Assembly (NCBI GenBank): GCA_902803455.1
Contig: CADCQC010000316.1
Coordinates: 1 to 13,395, forward strand
Reading direction: 5' to 3'
Source: an uncultured Prevotellaceae bacterium
Lineage (GTDB): Bacteria > Bacteroidota > Bacteroidia > Bacteroidales > Bacteroidaceae
DNA length: 13,395 nucleotides
This document shows, in pieces, positions 7,272 to 13,395 of the stretch. A model generated the notes under the pieces. It was not told where the DNA came from, ran no database searches, and saw only the letters and a list, made by a program, of their open reading frames with translations. Within the stretch, counting starts at the first letter, position 1, and the number at the start of each line of letters is the position of its first letter. The translations under genes and the position numbers were made by a program.

Positions 7272-7778
7272 ATGAAAAAAATGCTCTTGATGTGGCTCAT
7301 GGTAGCCATGGCATGGCCAGTGATGGCCCAGAAAGCAGGTCTCGTCAAAGACGAGGATGGTTACACCAATGTCAGAAAAGGACCTGGCACCAAGTATGAG
7401 ATTGTCGACCAGATACCTGACGGTATGTTTGTCTATTTCAAACCAGCCACCAAAGGCTGGCATAAGGTGTATAATACTTTCACCGATGGTACTCCTCCAG
7501 AGATGATCGGGTATATGGCTGCCAACAAGATTGTCGTGCCTGCACGCAACGGCATCGCCAAAGAAGTGGCTCAGGTGAAAGACGAGGATGGCTACACCAA
7601 CATCCGTAAGGGTCCTGGCACCAAGTACGCCATCGTGGGGAAGGTGAAAGACGGTGGCTACATCCTCATCAATGGAGACTACGAGGACCGCTGGTTTAAG
7701 GTGTACACGCAGAAGGGTACTTTCCGCGGGTATATCAGTGCCAACAAGGTGATGCGTCTGGAGTCGCCTGTGTTCTGA
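7272..7778 (+). CDS. Secreted tandem SH3b-domain protein
   Basis: The 168-residue protein starts with a signal peptide (1-19, cleavage likely at VMA/QKA). No Cys follows the cut, so it is a soluble periplasmic protein rather than a lipoprotein. The mature part is two bacterial SH3 domains: about 22-92 and 99-162. Each opens with the same phrase, KDEDGYTN(V/I)RKGPGTKY (26-42 and 103-119), and closes with GY(M/I)(A/S)ANK(I/V). SH3b domains usually bind cell-wall peptides, so a peptidoglycan-sensing or docking role is likely but inferred. It is the first gene of the run and lies 16 bp before the SEDS-like gene, so the two are probably transcribed together. No enzyme domain is present. Confidence 0.88.
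   Translation: MKKMLLMWLMVAMAWPVMAQKAGLVKDEDGYTNVRKGPGTKYEIVDQIPDGMFVYFKPATKGWHKVYNTFTDGTPPEMIGYMAANKIVVPARNGIAKEVAQVKDEDGYTNIRKGPGTKYAIVGKVKDGGYILINGDYEDRWFKVYTQKGTFRGYISANKVMRLESPVF
7347..7637 (+). repeat. Internal 60-bp repeat in the SH3b gene
   Basis: Positions 7347-7406 and 7578-7637 encode the matching SH3b opening segments. They agree at 48 of 60 bases and 18 of 20 residues by direct comparison. Most differences are synonymous, which fits an internal duplication kept under protein-level selection. Confidence 0.85.
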
Positions 7779-7787
7779 TGCGTCAGG
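7750..7787 (+). repeat. Weak direct repeat across the SH3b stop codon
   Basis: TGATGCGTCTGG (7750-7761) and TGATGCGTCAGG (7776-7787) match at 11 of 12 bases with a 26-base period. The second copy begins at the TGA stop codon. It is short enough to be chance, but it has the same layout as the repeat at 4260-4302. Confidence 0.35.
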
Positions 7788-7794
7788 GTATCGG

Positions 7795-10590
7795 ATGAGA
7801 GAACGCTTATATCTTTTTGTCATGGGGGGCGCAGCAGTCATCGTGCTGTTGTGCCTCTTTATGCTGATGCGTATTGAGCGCAGGGTGGTGGTCATGATCG
7901 ATGGCTACGACCTGCATCAGTCTGCCGTCACGATAGGACGTGGCTCTGATGTGTGTTACAGTCAGATACCCGAACATTTCCTCACGGTCACCAGAGACGA
8001 TAGGCGATTCTCATGGAAGGTAGACAGCAAATGGGGAAAAAAGGACTCCTTGTGTTATTTCAAGATCAATGGGGAAAATCCCAATCTGCACCTTCTCGAT
8101 GACAACCAGGTCATCGAGGTGAGTGTCGGCGGAAAAACACATCGGCTGGCTGTCAGTGAGATTGAAACCTTGCTCGATGGTCATGAGTCACAATATGTGA
8201 TGCTGCGCAACGTGCTGGAGCGGCGCCGGCAGACCAACGGCAGCGCGGCGGAGGCCGACTTCCTCAAGCATGATGAGTTGCGCTCTTTCTTCTACAGAAA
8301 AAAGGAAGGACTGTTGAATACGTTGGGGAAGTGGCATCTGGTCATCCTTGACAACCATACCTCGCTTGTGGCTGGCGGTCAGACCATCCGATATGCCACC
8401 TCAGGCACGGTGGAGGGTTTCTGTAAGGTGGAGTTCTACCGTATGGCGGAATTCAGCCTGAAATCCAACAACAAGCAACTGTTTCATATCGGAGATATCA
8501 ATTATATCGCCAAACCGGTTTTGCTCTCCACGGAGTGGGGGGCAGGACATGTCATGCTGCGTCCTGACGACCGCGGGGTGGCGGTGTTCTTTCCAAAACC
8601 CATTACCTATACAGAGGATGAGGAGGTGATACGCCAGATTACCGGTTCTCACACCTCCCTGCTCACCTTGCAGCAGAATGACGGGTCGATACCTGTGGGA
8701 CAAAGAGTCTATATCCCGCAGTTCTCCAACAGCATCCCAAAGGAGGTCTGCCATCTGACGGTGACCGATGAGGGGTTGTCGGTGGAGTCGTCTGCTTTAA
8801 AAAGCGCTCCACATCTCATGCCACGGTTCTCGGCCATGGCGGTGAAGACGGATGGAGGACGTGTGCGCCTCCATACAGGAATCATCGGCGGATGGTTCAT
8901 CTGGTCTTACTTCTGGTTGCCGGCCGTCATGTTTCTCCTGATAGCCGGGATCTATCCGTGGCTGGTGGATGTGCGGTGGGGAAATATCCGTCAGAAGGCC
9001 ATCGGGGCACTGCAGTTGCCCGACCTTTTCCGGATGGTGGTGGCGCTGGCGTTTGCCTATAGTATCTGTCGCATCATGGTGGCGGTCAAACTGTCGTGGA
9101 CGTTTCCATATTTTGAGAAACTCACGTCGGTAGTGGTGGTCGACTGTGGATTGATGCTCCTCCTGCTGTTCACCTTGTCGCTGCATTTCAACTATGCCTT
9201 CCTCACGGCTGTCAATGACCGCCAGCACGTGAGAAAGGTGAGATGGCGGAAATGGGTGGCACTGCTGGTGGCTGCTGCGGGATGGGTGTTGTGCCTTGGT
9301 GCGCTGTCTTATTCCGACAAGTATTTCTCACATGATATGTTGCAGGCATATCCCTACGACGAGGTGCATGGACTTCATCCGTTGGGGTGGTTGAGGAAGA
9401 GCGGTTTCAATGAACTGCACCGCACGATTCCCTACACGTTGTTGATGAGCAATATCCTCACGATTGTCCTGCTCCTGGTGAGAAATCTGGTTTGGGAGGT
9501 GGAATGTCTCTCTGGTCGGCTGTTCAAGAAAGCACCCACACGTGGTGAGTCGCCGGCCAACAACAAGGTGGCTATAGGTATTGCCGTGGTGTGTATGCTT
9601 CTCGTGGCGGCTGCCACCCAACTGCCAGGCAATTTCTCCTCGGCTCCCATCACCCTGCTGATTGTCGCCGGCACAGGAATGGCATTGTGCAGGGTTCGGT
9701 TCACCGACAAGAAACGGTGGCTATCGCTGCTGATATCGTTTGGTATCGTCACGGGTTTGCTTTTAGCAGCCATCGCCCCATTACATGCCGACAAGGGCTA
9801 TTTTACCAACTATTTGGGCATGGGGGCTTTTGCTGTCCTGGTCTTTGTGATCGTGTCGAAATACGACCGCAACCCCAACCGTCTTGACTTGTCTAACGAC
9901 CGTAGTGAGCGCAAAATGCTCAACTGGACGCTTGGCGGTCTGATGGTGGCGATGCTGGTTGCCGTCCCGCAGATCATGACCTGGGCCTACGATGTGGAAG
10001 AGGTCGATTATGACCGTTCTTCCAGGCGCTTTGAGATGAACACGCAGTTTGCAGATTACCGCGACAGCGGATACCGTTATGCCGTGAGCGACACGGAGTT
10101 TCTCACGGTGATGGTGCACGGCATGTTCAATGCCAGTGGCAGCGACCCGCTCTCGCCGGAGCGTCATGCGCTTCATCCTTCTGTCTCGACAGGTTTTTCG
10201 CCAGTGGTGCTCAATGATGTGTCGTTGCCCCTGGCCTTTTTCGGTACTTATGGCATATTGGCTTATGTGGTGTTCTTCGGCTTGCTAGTACTCTTGCTGT
10301 TGGCTGTTTTGGGCACCACCATTCCTGATGATCATTTGCTCCGCAACACCACGGTGCCCATCGACAGGCAAATGCTCTGGCGCATGATGGCTGTCATGAT
10401 GTGGGTGGGCACGTCGGTCTATCTCTATGGGTCGTATCTCGGCACCTTTCCGTTTACAGGAAAGTTATGTCCAGGATTTGGTGTTGACTCCGTTGGTGAG
10501 GTACTCGAGAGTATGATTCTGCTGGCTTTCATGACTGCCACACGACTGCGGAAGCCTGCCGCTCAACAATTATTCAAGAAGACAAATTAA
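7795..10590 (+). CDS. Polytopic membrane protein: FHA-like domain fused to a divergent SEDS (RodA/FtsW-like) core
   Basis: The 931-residue protein has one membrane helix (7-26), a long soluble part (27-362) and about 13 more helices. The soluble part opens with an FHA-like domain: VTIGR (45-49), YFKINGE (88-94) and LLDDNQVIEV (100-109). The usual Ser and His of the phosphothreonine pocket are not evident. Positively charged loops place N- and C-termini inside and the FHA-like part outside. The last ten helices (from about 486) follow the SEDS layout. A large outer loop (731-809) ends in FSPVVLND (801-808), matching the F-x-P-x4-D spacing of RodA, with Asp808 as candidate catalytic residue. 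GTFPFTGKLCP (883-893) matches the G-x2-P-x2-G-x3-P segment before the last helix. The usual SYGGS that follows is replaced by GVDSV. SEDS proteins polymerise lipid-linked glycans; activity here is unproven. Its stop overlaps the next start (TAATG). Confidence 0.7.
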   Translation: MRERLYLFVMGGAAVIVLLCLFMLMRIERRVVVMIDGYDLHQSAVTIGRGSDVCYSQIPEHFLTVTRDDRRFSWKVDSKWGKKDSLCYFKINGENPNLHLLDDNQVIEVSVGGKTHRLAVSEIETLLDGHESQYVMLRNVLERRRQTNGSAAEADFLKHDELRSFFYRKKEGLLNTLGKWHLVILDNHTSLVAGGQTIRYATSGTVEGFCKVEFYRMAEFSLKSNNKQLFHIGDINYIAKPVLLSTEWGAGHVMLRPDDRGVAVFFPKPITYTEDEEVIRQITGSHTSLLTLQQNDGSIPVGQRVYIPQFSNSIPKEVCHLTVTDEGLSVESSALKSAPHLMPRFSAMAVKTDGGRVRLHTGIIGGWFIWSYFWLPAVMFLLIAGIYPWLVDVRWGNIRQKAIGALQLPDLFRMVVALAFAYSICRIMVAVKLSWTFPYFEKLTSVVVVDCGLMLLLLFTLSLHFNYAFLTAVNDRQHVRKVRWRKWVALLVAAAGWVLCLGALSYSDKYFSHDMLQAYPYDEVHGLHPLGWLRKSGFNELHRTIPYTLLMSNILTIVLLLVRNLVWEVECLSGRLFKKAPTRGESPANNKVAIGIAVVCMLLVAAATQLPGNFSSAPITLLIVAGTGMALCRVRFTDKKRWLSLLISFGIVTGLLLAAIAPLHADKGYFTNYLGMGAFAVLVFVIVSKYDRNPNRLDLSNDRSERKMLNWTLGGLMVAMLVAVPQIMTWAYDVEEVDYDRSSRRFEMNTQFADYRDSGYRYAVSDTEFLTVMVHGMFNASGSDPLSPERHALHPSVSTGFSPVVLNDVSLPLAFFGTYGILAYVVFFGLLVLLLLAVLGTTIPDDHLLRNTTVPIDRQMLWRMMAVMMWVGTSVYLYGSYLGTFPFTGKLCPGFGVDSVGEVLESMILLAFMTATRLRKPAAQQLFKKTN

Positions 10591-12296
10591 TGAAGAAAGA
10601 AAGTCCCGTGAAGGTTTTTTGGCTGCGCCTGATGAGTTCATTCAGGCATCTGGCTGGTTTAACCCACCGGCGGAAGAAAAGCGTGCGGCTTGCCATCGTT
10701 GGTGAGACGGCTTGTGGGAAAACCTATCTCATCAATGATGTGATCGGCTCACTTGAGAAATTAGGGTATCATCGTGATGACAGATACCGTGATGCCACTT
10801 TGCCCAATGATGTTTATAGCCATACAGAGGAACGCAACAGCGACGGCAGTGTCGACAAAAGCGATATCCTCGCGCTCCGCCGTCATGATGTCTACCTGTC
10901 GCGTTTCCTCTCTTCCGGCAATGACCGGCTGATGTTGGAATTCGTGGATATCCCGGGTGAGGTGATGGTCCGTGATTCCATCATCATGTTTCGTGCCATC
11001 ATGGAGGCGATGATGAAGAGCACTGCTGTTTTCGAGTCTGTCAGATGGATTCAGCCAAAAACATACAAGAAAGTGTGGACTTTGAGAAAGGCACAGCAGA
11101 GAAGACATGATGGCGAGGCCGTGTCATCACTGAGATACAGCCTTGACGCGCAGCATGCCATGGGGACTCCCAGCCGGTTGCTGTATGAGAGCACCTCACT
11201 GCGGGAGAGACGGTTGCAGGAAGAGGGCTATGTGATGTGTGGAAGTAAAAAGGTCAACGGTGCCAGCGTCTTCCAGCATTTTCTCGATTATGACACCGAT
11301 ACTGTCATCAATACCATTATCGACTGCTGGCCGTTGTTGGATATCGACAAGGGACTTCCACCACGGTTGCTCACTTCAAGGGGCGGACAACAGGTGTTCT
11401 CACTGGAATACCAACTCCATTTCTTCTATCATTATTATGTGTTTTATGCCACCGACGTGGTGGTGTGCGACAAGTGCTGCACACCATTGCTCGGAACGGA
11501 ACAGCCGGCGACAGCTGAAGCCTTCACCAATATGGTGGAAGCCTTGCACCACCTCACCAGCTATGCCGATGCGCCTCGTAAAAACTGGCATCTGGCCATC
11601 AAGGGAATGGATGCTGTCATGCAGGAGGCGCCTTTCAGGGAACTGTTTCAGATGTCGAAAGGGGATATCCAACTCGTCTATTCCCATTTCGTGACACTCT
11701 TCAGGATGGCTTGCCGTCATGACTTGCTGGATGGCCAGCCTCACGAAGGACTCGACACGTTCCCGTTTGTTGGTGACGAGCAGATGGTGGCATGGCTGAC
11801 CTCTTGTCCCAACATCATCGAAACGGATGAGCAGACAGACCTCGACAAGGCAAGAGCATTGCTTCAGCGGATCCATGACCATTATATCCAACTGGCAGCG
11901 GATCCTCAGGCCTTTTTCATTCCCGCCACCGACTATGCCATGGCGCATGGTGGCACGATCACCGACTATATGCGCCGCCGGGTGGATGATTTCTGTCATC
12001 TGGACGAGCGTCTGGCCATGAGGATGAAGGAGTCGGCAGAGGATAGCGCTCTGTTGCAACTGCCACCACGTGTGTTCTTCATAGCCACACCTATCGACAA
12101 CGACTTCCGCAAACATGGTCACGATGCCGCAGACCCCACCTCGTTTGAGGGAGAGGCAAAACACTATGTTCACCGTGCCGATTTCGGGACGTTGCAGATG
12201 GTCACCAGCATCCTGCTGCGCCATGGACTGGATGTGGATGACCAACATGCCAATTACGGACAACTGCTTGCCTACACTTTTGCCAGCGATTTATAA
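10590..12296 (+). CDS. Large P-loop GTPase-like protein
   Basis: The 568-residue protein has no signal peptide or membrane helix and is probably cytoplasmic; its first 31 residues are basic and could touch the membrane. VRLAIVGETACGKT (32-45) is a clear Walker A (G1) motif, and LMLEFVDIPGE (114-124) gives a G3-type DxxG with Asp120 and Gly123. Canonical NKxD (G4) was not found. The strands DVVVCDKC (289-296) and RVFFIATPIDND (494-505) are candidates for the base-recognition part. If so, about 165 residues are inserted between G3 and that region, much larger than in simple small GTPases. This resembles bacterial TRAFAC GTPases of the double-GTPase (DO-GTPase) type, an inference from motif style. 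The ATG shares one base with the preceding TAA, so translation is probably coupled to the SEDS-like gene. ATP instead of GTP as substrate is not excluded. Confidence 0.72.
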   Translation: MKKESPVKVFWLRLMSSFRHLAGLTHRRKKSVRLAIVGETACGKTYLINDVIGSLEKLGYHRDDRYRDATLPNDVYSHTEERNSDGSVDKSDILALRRHDVYLSRFLSSGNDRLMLEFVDIPGEVMVRDSIIMFRAIMEAMMKSTAVFESVRWIQPKTYKKVWTLRKAQQRRHDGEAVSSLRYSLDAQHAMGTPSRLLYESTSLRERRLQEEGYVMCGSKKVNGASVFQHFLDYDTDTVINTIIDCWPLLDIDKGLPPRLLTSRGGQQVFSLEYQLHFFYHYYVFYATDVVVCDKCCTPLLGTEQPATAEAFTNMVEALHHLTSYADAPRKNWHLAIKGMDAVMQEAPFRELFQMSKGDIQLVYSHFVTLFRMACRHDLLDGQPHEGLDTFPFVGDEQMVAWLTSCPNIIETDEQTDLDKARALLQRIHDHYIQLAADPQAFFIPATDYAMAHGGTITDYMRRRVDDFCHLDERLAMRMKESAEDSALLQLPPRVFFIATPIDNDFRKHGHDAADPTSFEGEAKHYVHRADFGTLQMVTSILLRHGLDVDDQHANYGQLLAYTFASDL

Positions 12297-12310
12297 TTTG
12301 CCAGCGATTT
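12279..12310 (+). repeat. Tandem duplication across the GTPase stop codon
   Basis: TTTGCCAGCGATTT occurs at 12279-12292 and 12297-12310, an 18-base period. The stop codon TAA (12294-12296) closes the first unit. The second unit fills almost the whole 19-base gap before the next start codon at 12316. The first copy encodes the C-terminal FASDL; the second would encode FASDLQ in the same frame after the stop. Confidence 0.85.
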
Positions 12311-12315
12311 GCAAG

Positions 12316-13326
12316 ATGAAGAAAGAAACAGTATATATCCAACATCTGGCCAAGGGATCGCTTACGACGGCTCCGGGTGATACCATCTTGTCGTATACTG
12401 GAGAGGTGGGCAGGTCTGCTTTTGATCTCTGCCAGTGGTCCTTGGGCGTTGCCAGTCCCCGATGCGCTTCCTTCTTTTTAATGTCATCATGGGAGGGCGG
12501 TAATAGGCGGGTGGTTGTTTACGTACAGGACGATTTCACTTCTTTTCCTGGGAATGTGAGGAAATACCCGTCCAGTGTGGTTTATGAGTTCACCTTAGAT
12601 ACGGTCAATAAGATTGGTGGATACACACCGATTATCGCCGCCCTTGAAGGTTTGCGTCCTTACACATCTTCTGAAAGACAAGTGTCTGATGAATATGTCA
12701 TTGAGACATACCAGCATGTTGCTCCGACCCAGGACGAGGGGATGTTGATGCAGTTGATGGCAACATGTCTCAACAATCACCATCAGATGTTCATCTGTCT
12801 TGGCCAGGATGAGTTACGTCTGGGAGACAAGATCAAGCAATCCCGTCGGTTGCAGGCACTCCTGCATGCGATCGACGCGCTGCCGGCTCTGATGCGCGAC
12901 AGAATGTCGTTAGCCTTTGCTGTCGATACTCCGATGGGAGACCACCATATATTTGTCGATGATTCTGTTGTCGTGGCTTGGTTTGCCACACCCATGCATT
13001 GTAAAGAACAATATCCTGAGGCGATTTGTCTTGACTGGTCAGGAGAGAACTTGACGTTAGTACATGGTAAGAGACATCTTCATATCCAACCAGACACAAA
13101 TCTTCATCTTCCATTAGACAAAAGTCCAGAATGGTTGAAGAATCTAACGCAGAAACCTGACCGGTTGTCAGTTTCTCAGATGCCGGAAATGAGCGGCCGA
13201 AGTGACCAACCTTTGGGTCAGCCTCATGAGTCGTGGTGGTCTTGGATTCTGCTCGTTGTCGCCCTGTTAGGGGTCATCGCATGGCTCTTGCTCTCGTCAT
13301 TTGTGATACCTGAAGGATTACTGTAA
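12316..13326 (+). CDS. Tail-anchored membrane protein of unknown function, possible GTPase partner
   Basis: The 336-residue protein has no signal peptide, a soluble part of about 300 residues and a single C-terminal membrane helix (about 308-328, WWSWILLVVALLGVIAWLLL) followed by only 8 residues. It is thus probably anchored by its tail with the bulk in the cytoplasm, where it could meet the GTPase. I do not recognise the family. Two stretches, VVVYVQDDFTSFPGN (66-80) and IDALPALMRDRMSLAF (186-201), loosely recall the GTPase-associated protein 1 (GAP1) proteins encoded beside bacterial double-GTPases; this is weak. Residues 279-305 look disordered and polar. The ATG at 12316 was chosen because an upstream in-frame start at 12115 would overlap the GTPase gene by 180 bases. 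The first 13 bases (ATGAAGAAAGAAA) equal those of the GTPase gene. Confidence 0.75.
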   Translation: MKKETVYIQHLAKGSLTTAPGDTILSYTGEVGRSAFDLCQWSLGVASPRCASFFLMSSWEGGNRRVVVYVQDDFTSFPGNVRKYPSSVVYEFTLDTVNKIGGYTPIIAALEGLRPYTSSERQVSDEYVIETYQHVAPTQDEGMLMQLMATCLNNHHQMFICLGQDELRLGDKIKQSRRLQALLHAIDALPALMRDRMSLAFAVDTPMGDHHIFVDDSVVVAWFATPMHCKEQYPEAICLDWSGENLTLVHGKRHLHIQPDTNLHLPLDKSPEWLKNLTQKPDRLSVSQMPEMSGRSDQPLGQPHESWWSWILLVVALLGVIAWLLLSSFVIPEGLL

Positions 13327-13344
13327 ATACATGGAGAAGGACAG

Positions 13345-13395
13345 ATGATGAAGATTAATCCAAACTGGAATGAGCATCATGGAGGCATGCTGAAA
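13345..13395 (+). CDS. 5' end of a further gene in the operon, cut by the window edge
   Basis: An open frame starts at ATG 13345 (or 13348) and runs to the edge without a stop, giving 17 residues (MMKINPNWNEHHGGMLK). A purine-rich GGAGAAGGA at 13333-13341 lies just upstream and resembles a ribosome binding site, unusual for this window. The gap to the previous stop is 18 bases, so it likely belongs to the same operon. Too little is visible to name it. Confidence 0.5.
   Translation, partial: MMKINPNWNEHHGGMLK

Noticed and set aside
11400..12263. Minus-strand open frame of 287 codons opposite the GTPase gene
   Set aside because: It is antisense to the GTPase-like gene and its composition (many His, Cys, Gln) is that of a reverse-frame shadow.
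12115..12315. Upstream in-frame extension of the tail-anchored protein
   Set aside because: It would overlap the GTPase coding region by 180 bases and adds low-quality sequence; ATG 12316 is well placed after the GTPase stop.

Overview
The window looks like chromosomal DNA from a Bacteroidales bacterium, most likely Prevotella or a close relative. The reasons are -7 boxes of the TAnnTTTG type (with an upstream TTTG in two cases), few Shine-Dalgarno sites, a secreted protein ending in a Bacteroidales-style tail (LQG...GIYIVNGKK), and the gene mix (LicD, CotH, GH2, FabK/NMO). No rRNA, tRNA, CRISPR array, transposase or integrase was seen. The genus is inferred from style, not from a marker gene.

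Left part (1-7037): positions 1-320 hold no intact gene, only possible decayed coding fragments. On the minus strand a licD-type phosphotransferase (2319-3191) is followed 36 bp later by a secreted CotH-family protein (321-2282). They share one promoter and probably form a two-gene operon. Divergent from licD is a FabK-like / nitronate monooxygenase flavoenzyme (3346-4287), whose 3' end has been tandemly duplicated. Convergent with it is a secreted 904-residue GH2 glycoside hydrolase (4323-7037) with a well-formed Bacteroidales promoter.

Right part (7272-13395, plus strand): five tightly spaced genes look like one operon. In order they are a secreted tandem SH3b protein; a 931-residue polytopic protein with an extracytoplasmic FHA-like domain in front of a divergent SEDS (RodA/FtsW-type) glycosyltransferase core; a 568-residue P-loop GTPase-like protein that starts inside the stop codon of the previous gene (TAATG); a 336-residue tail-anchored protein; and the start of a fifth gene cut by the window edge. 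The working idea is an envelope system: a probable wall-binding SH3b protein and a SEDS-like enzyme on the outer side of the inner membrane, with a GTPase and a membrane-anchored partner on the inner side. This set is the best candidate for an undescribed system here.

A second pattern is structural. At the stop codons of the FabK-like gene and the GTPase gene (and more weakly the SH3b gene), the last bases of the gene are repeated directly across the stop, as if gene ends had been duplicated by slippage.
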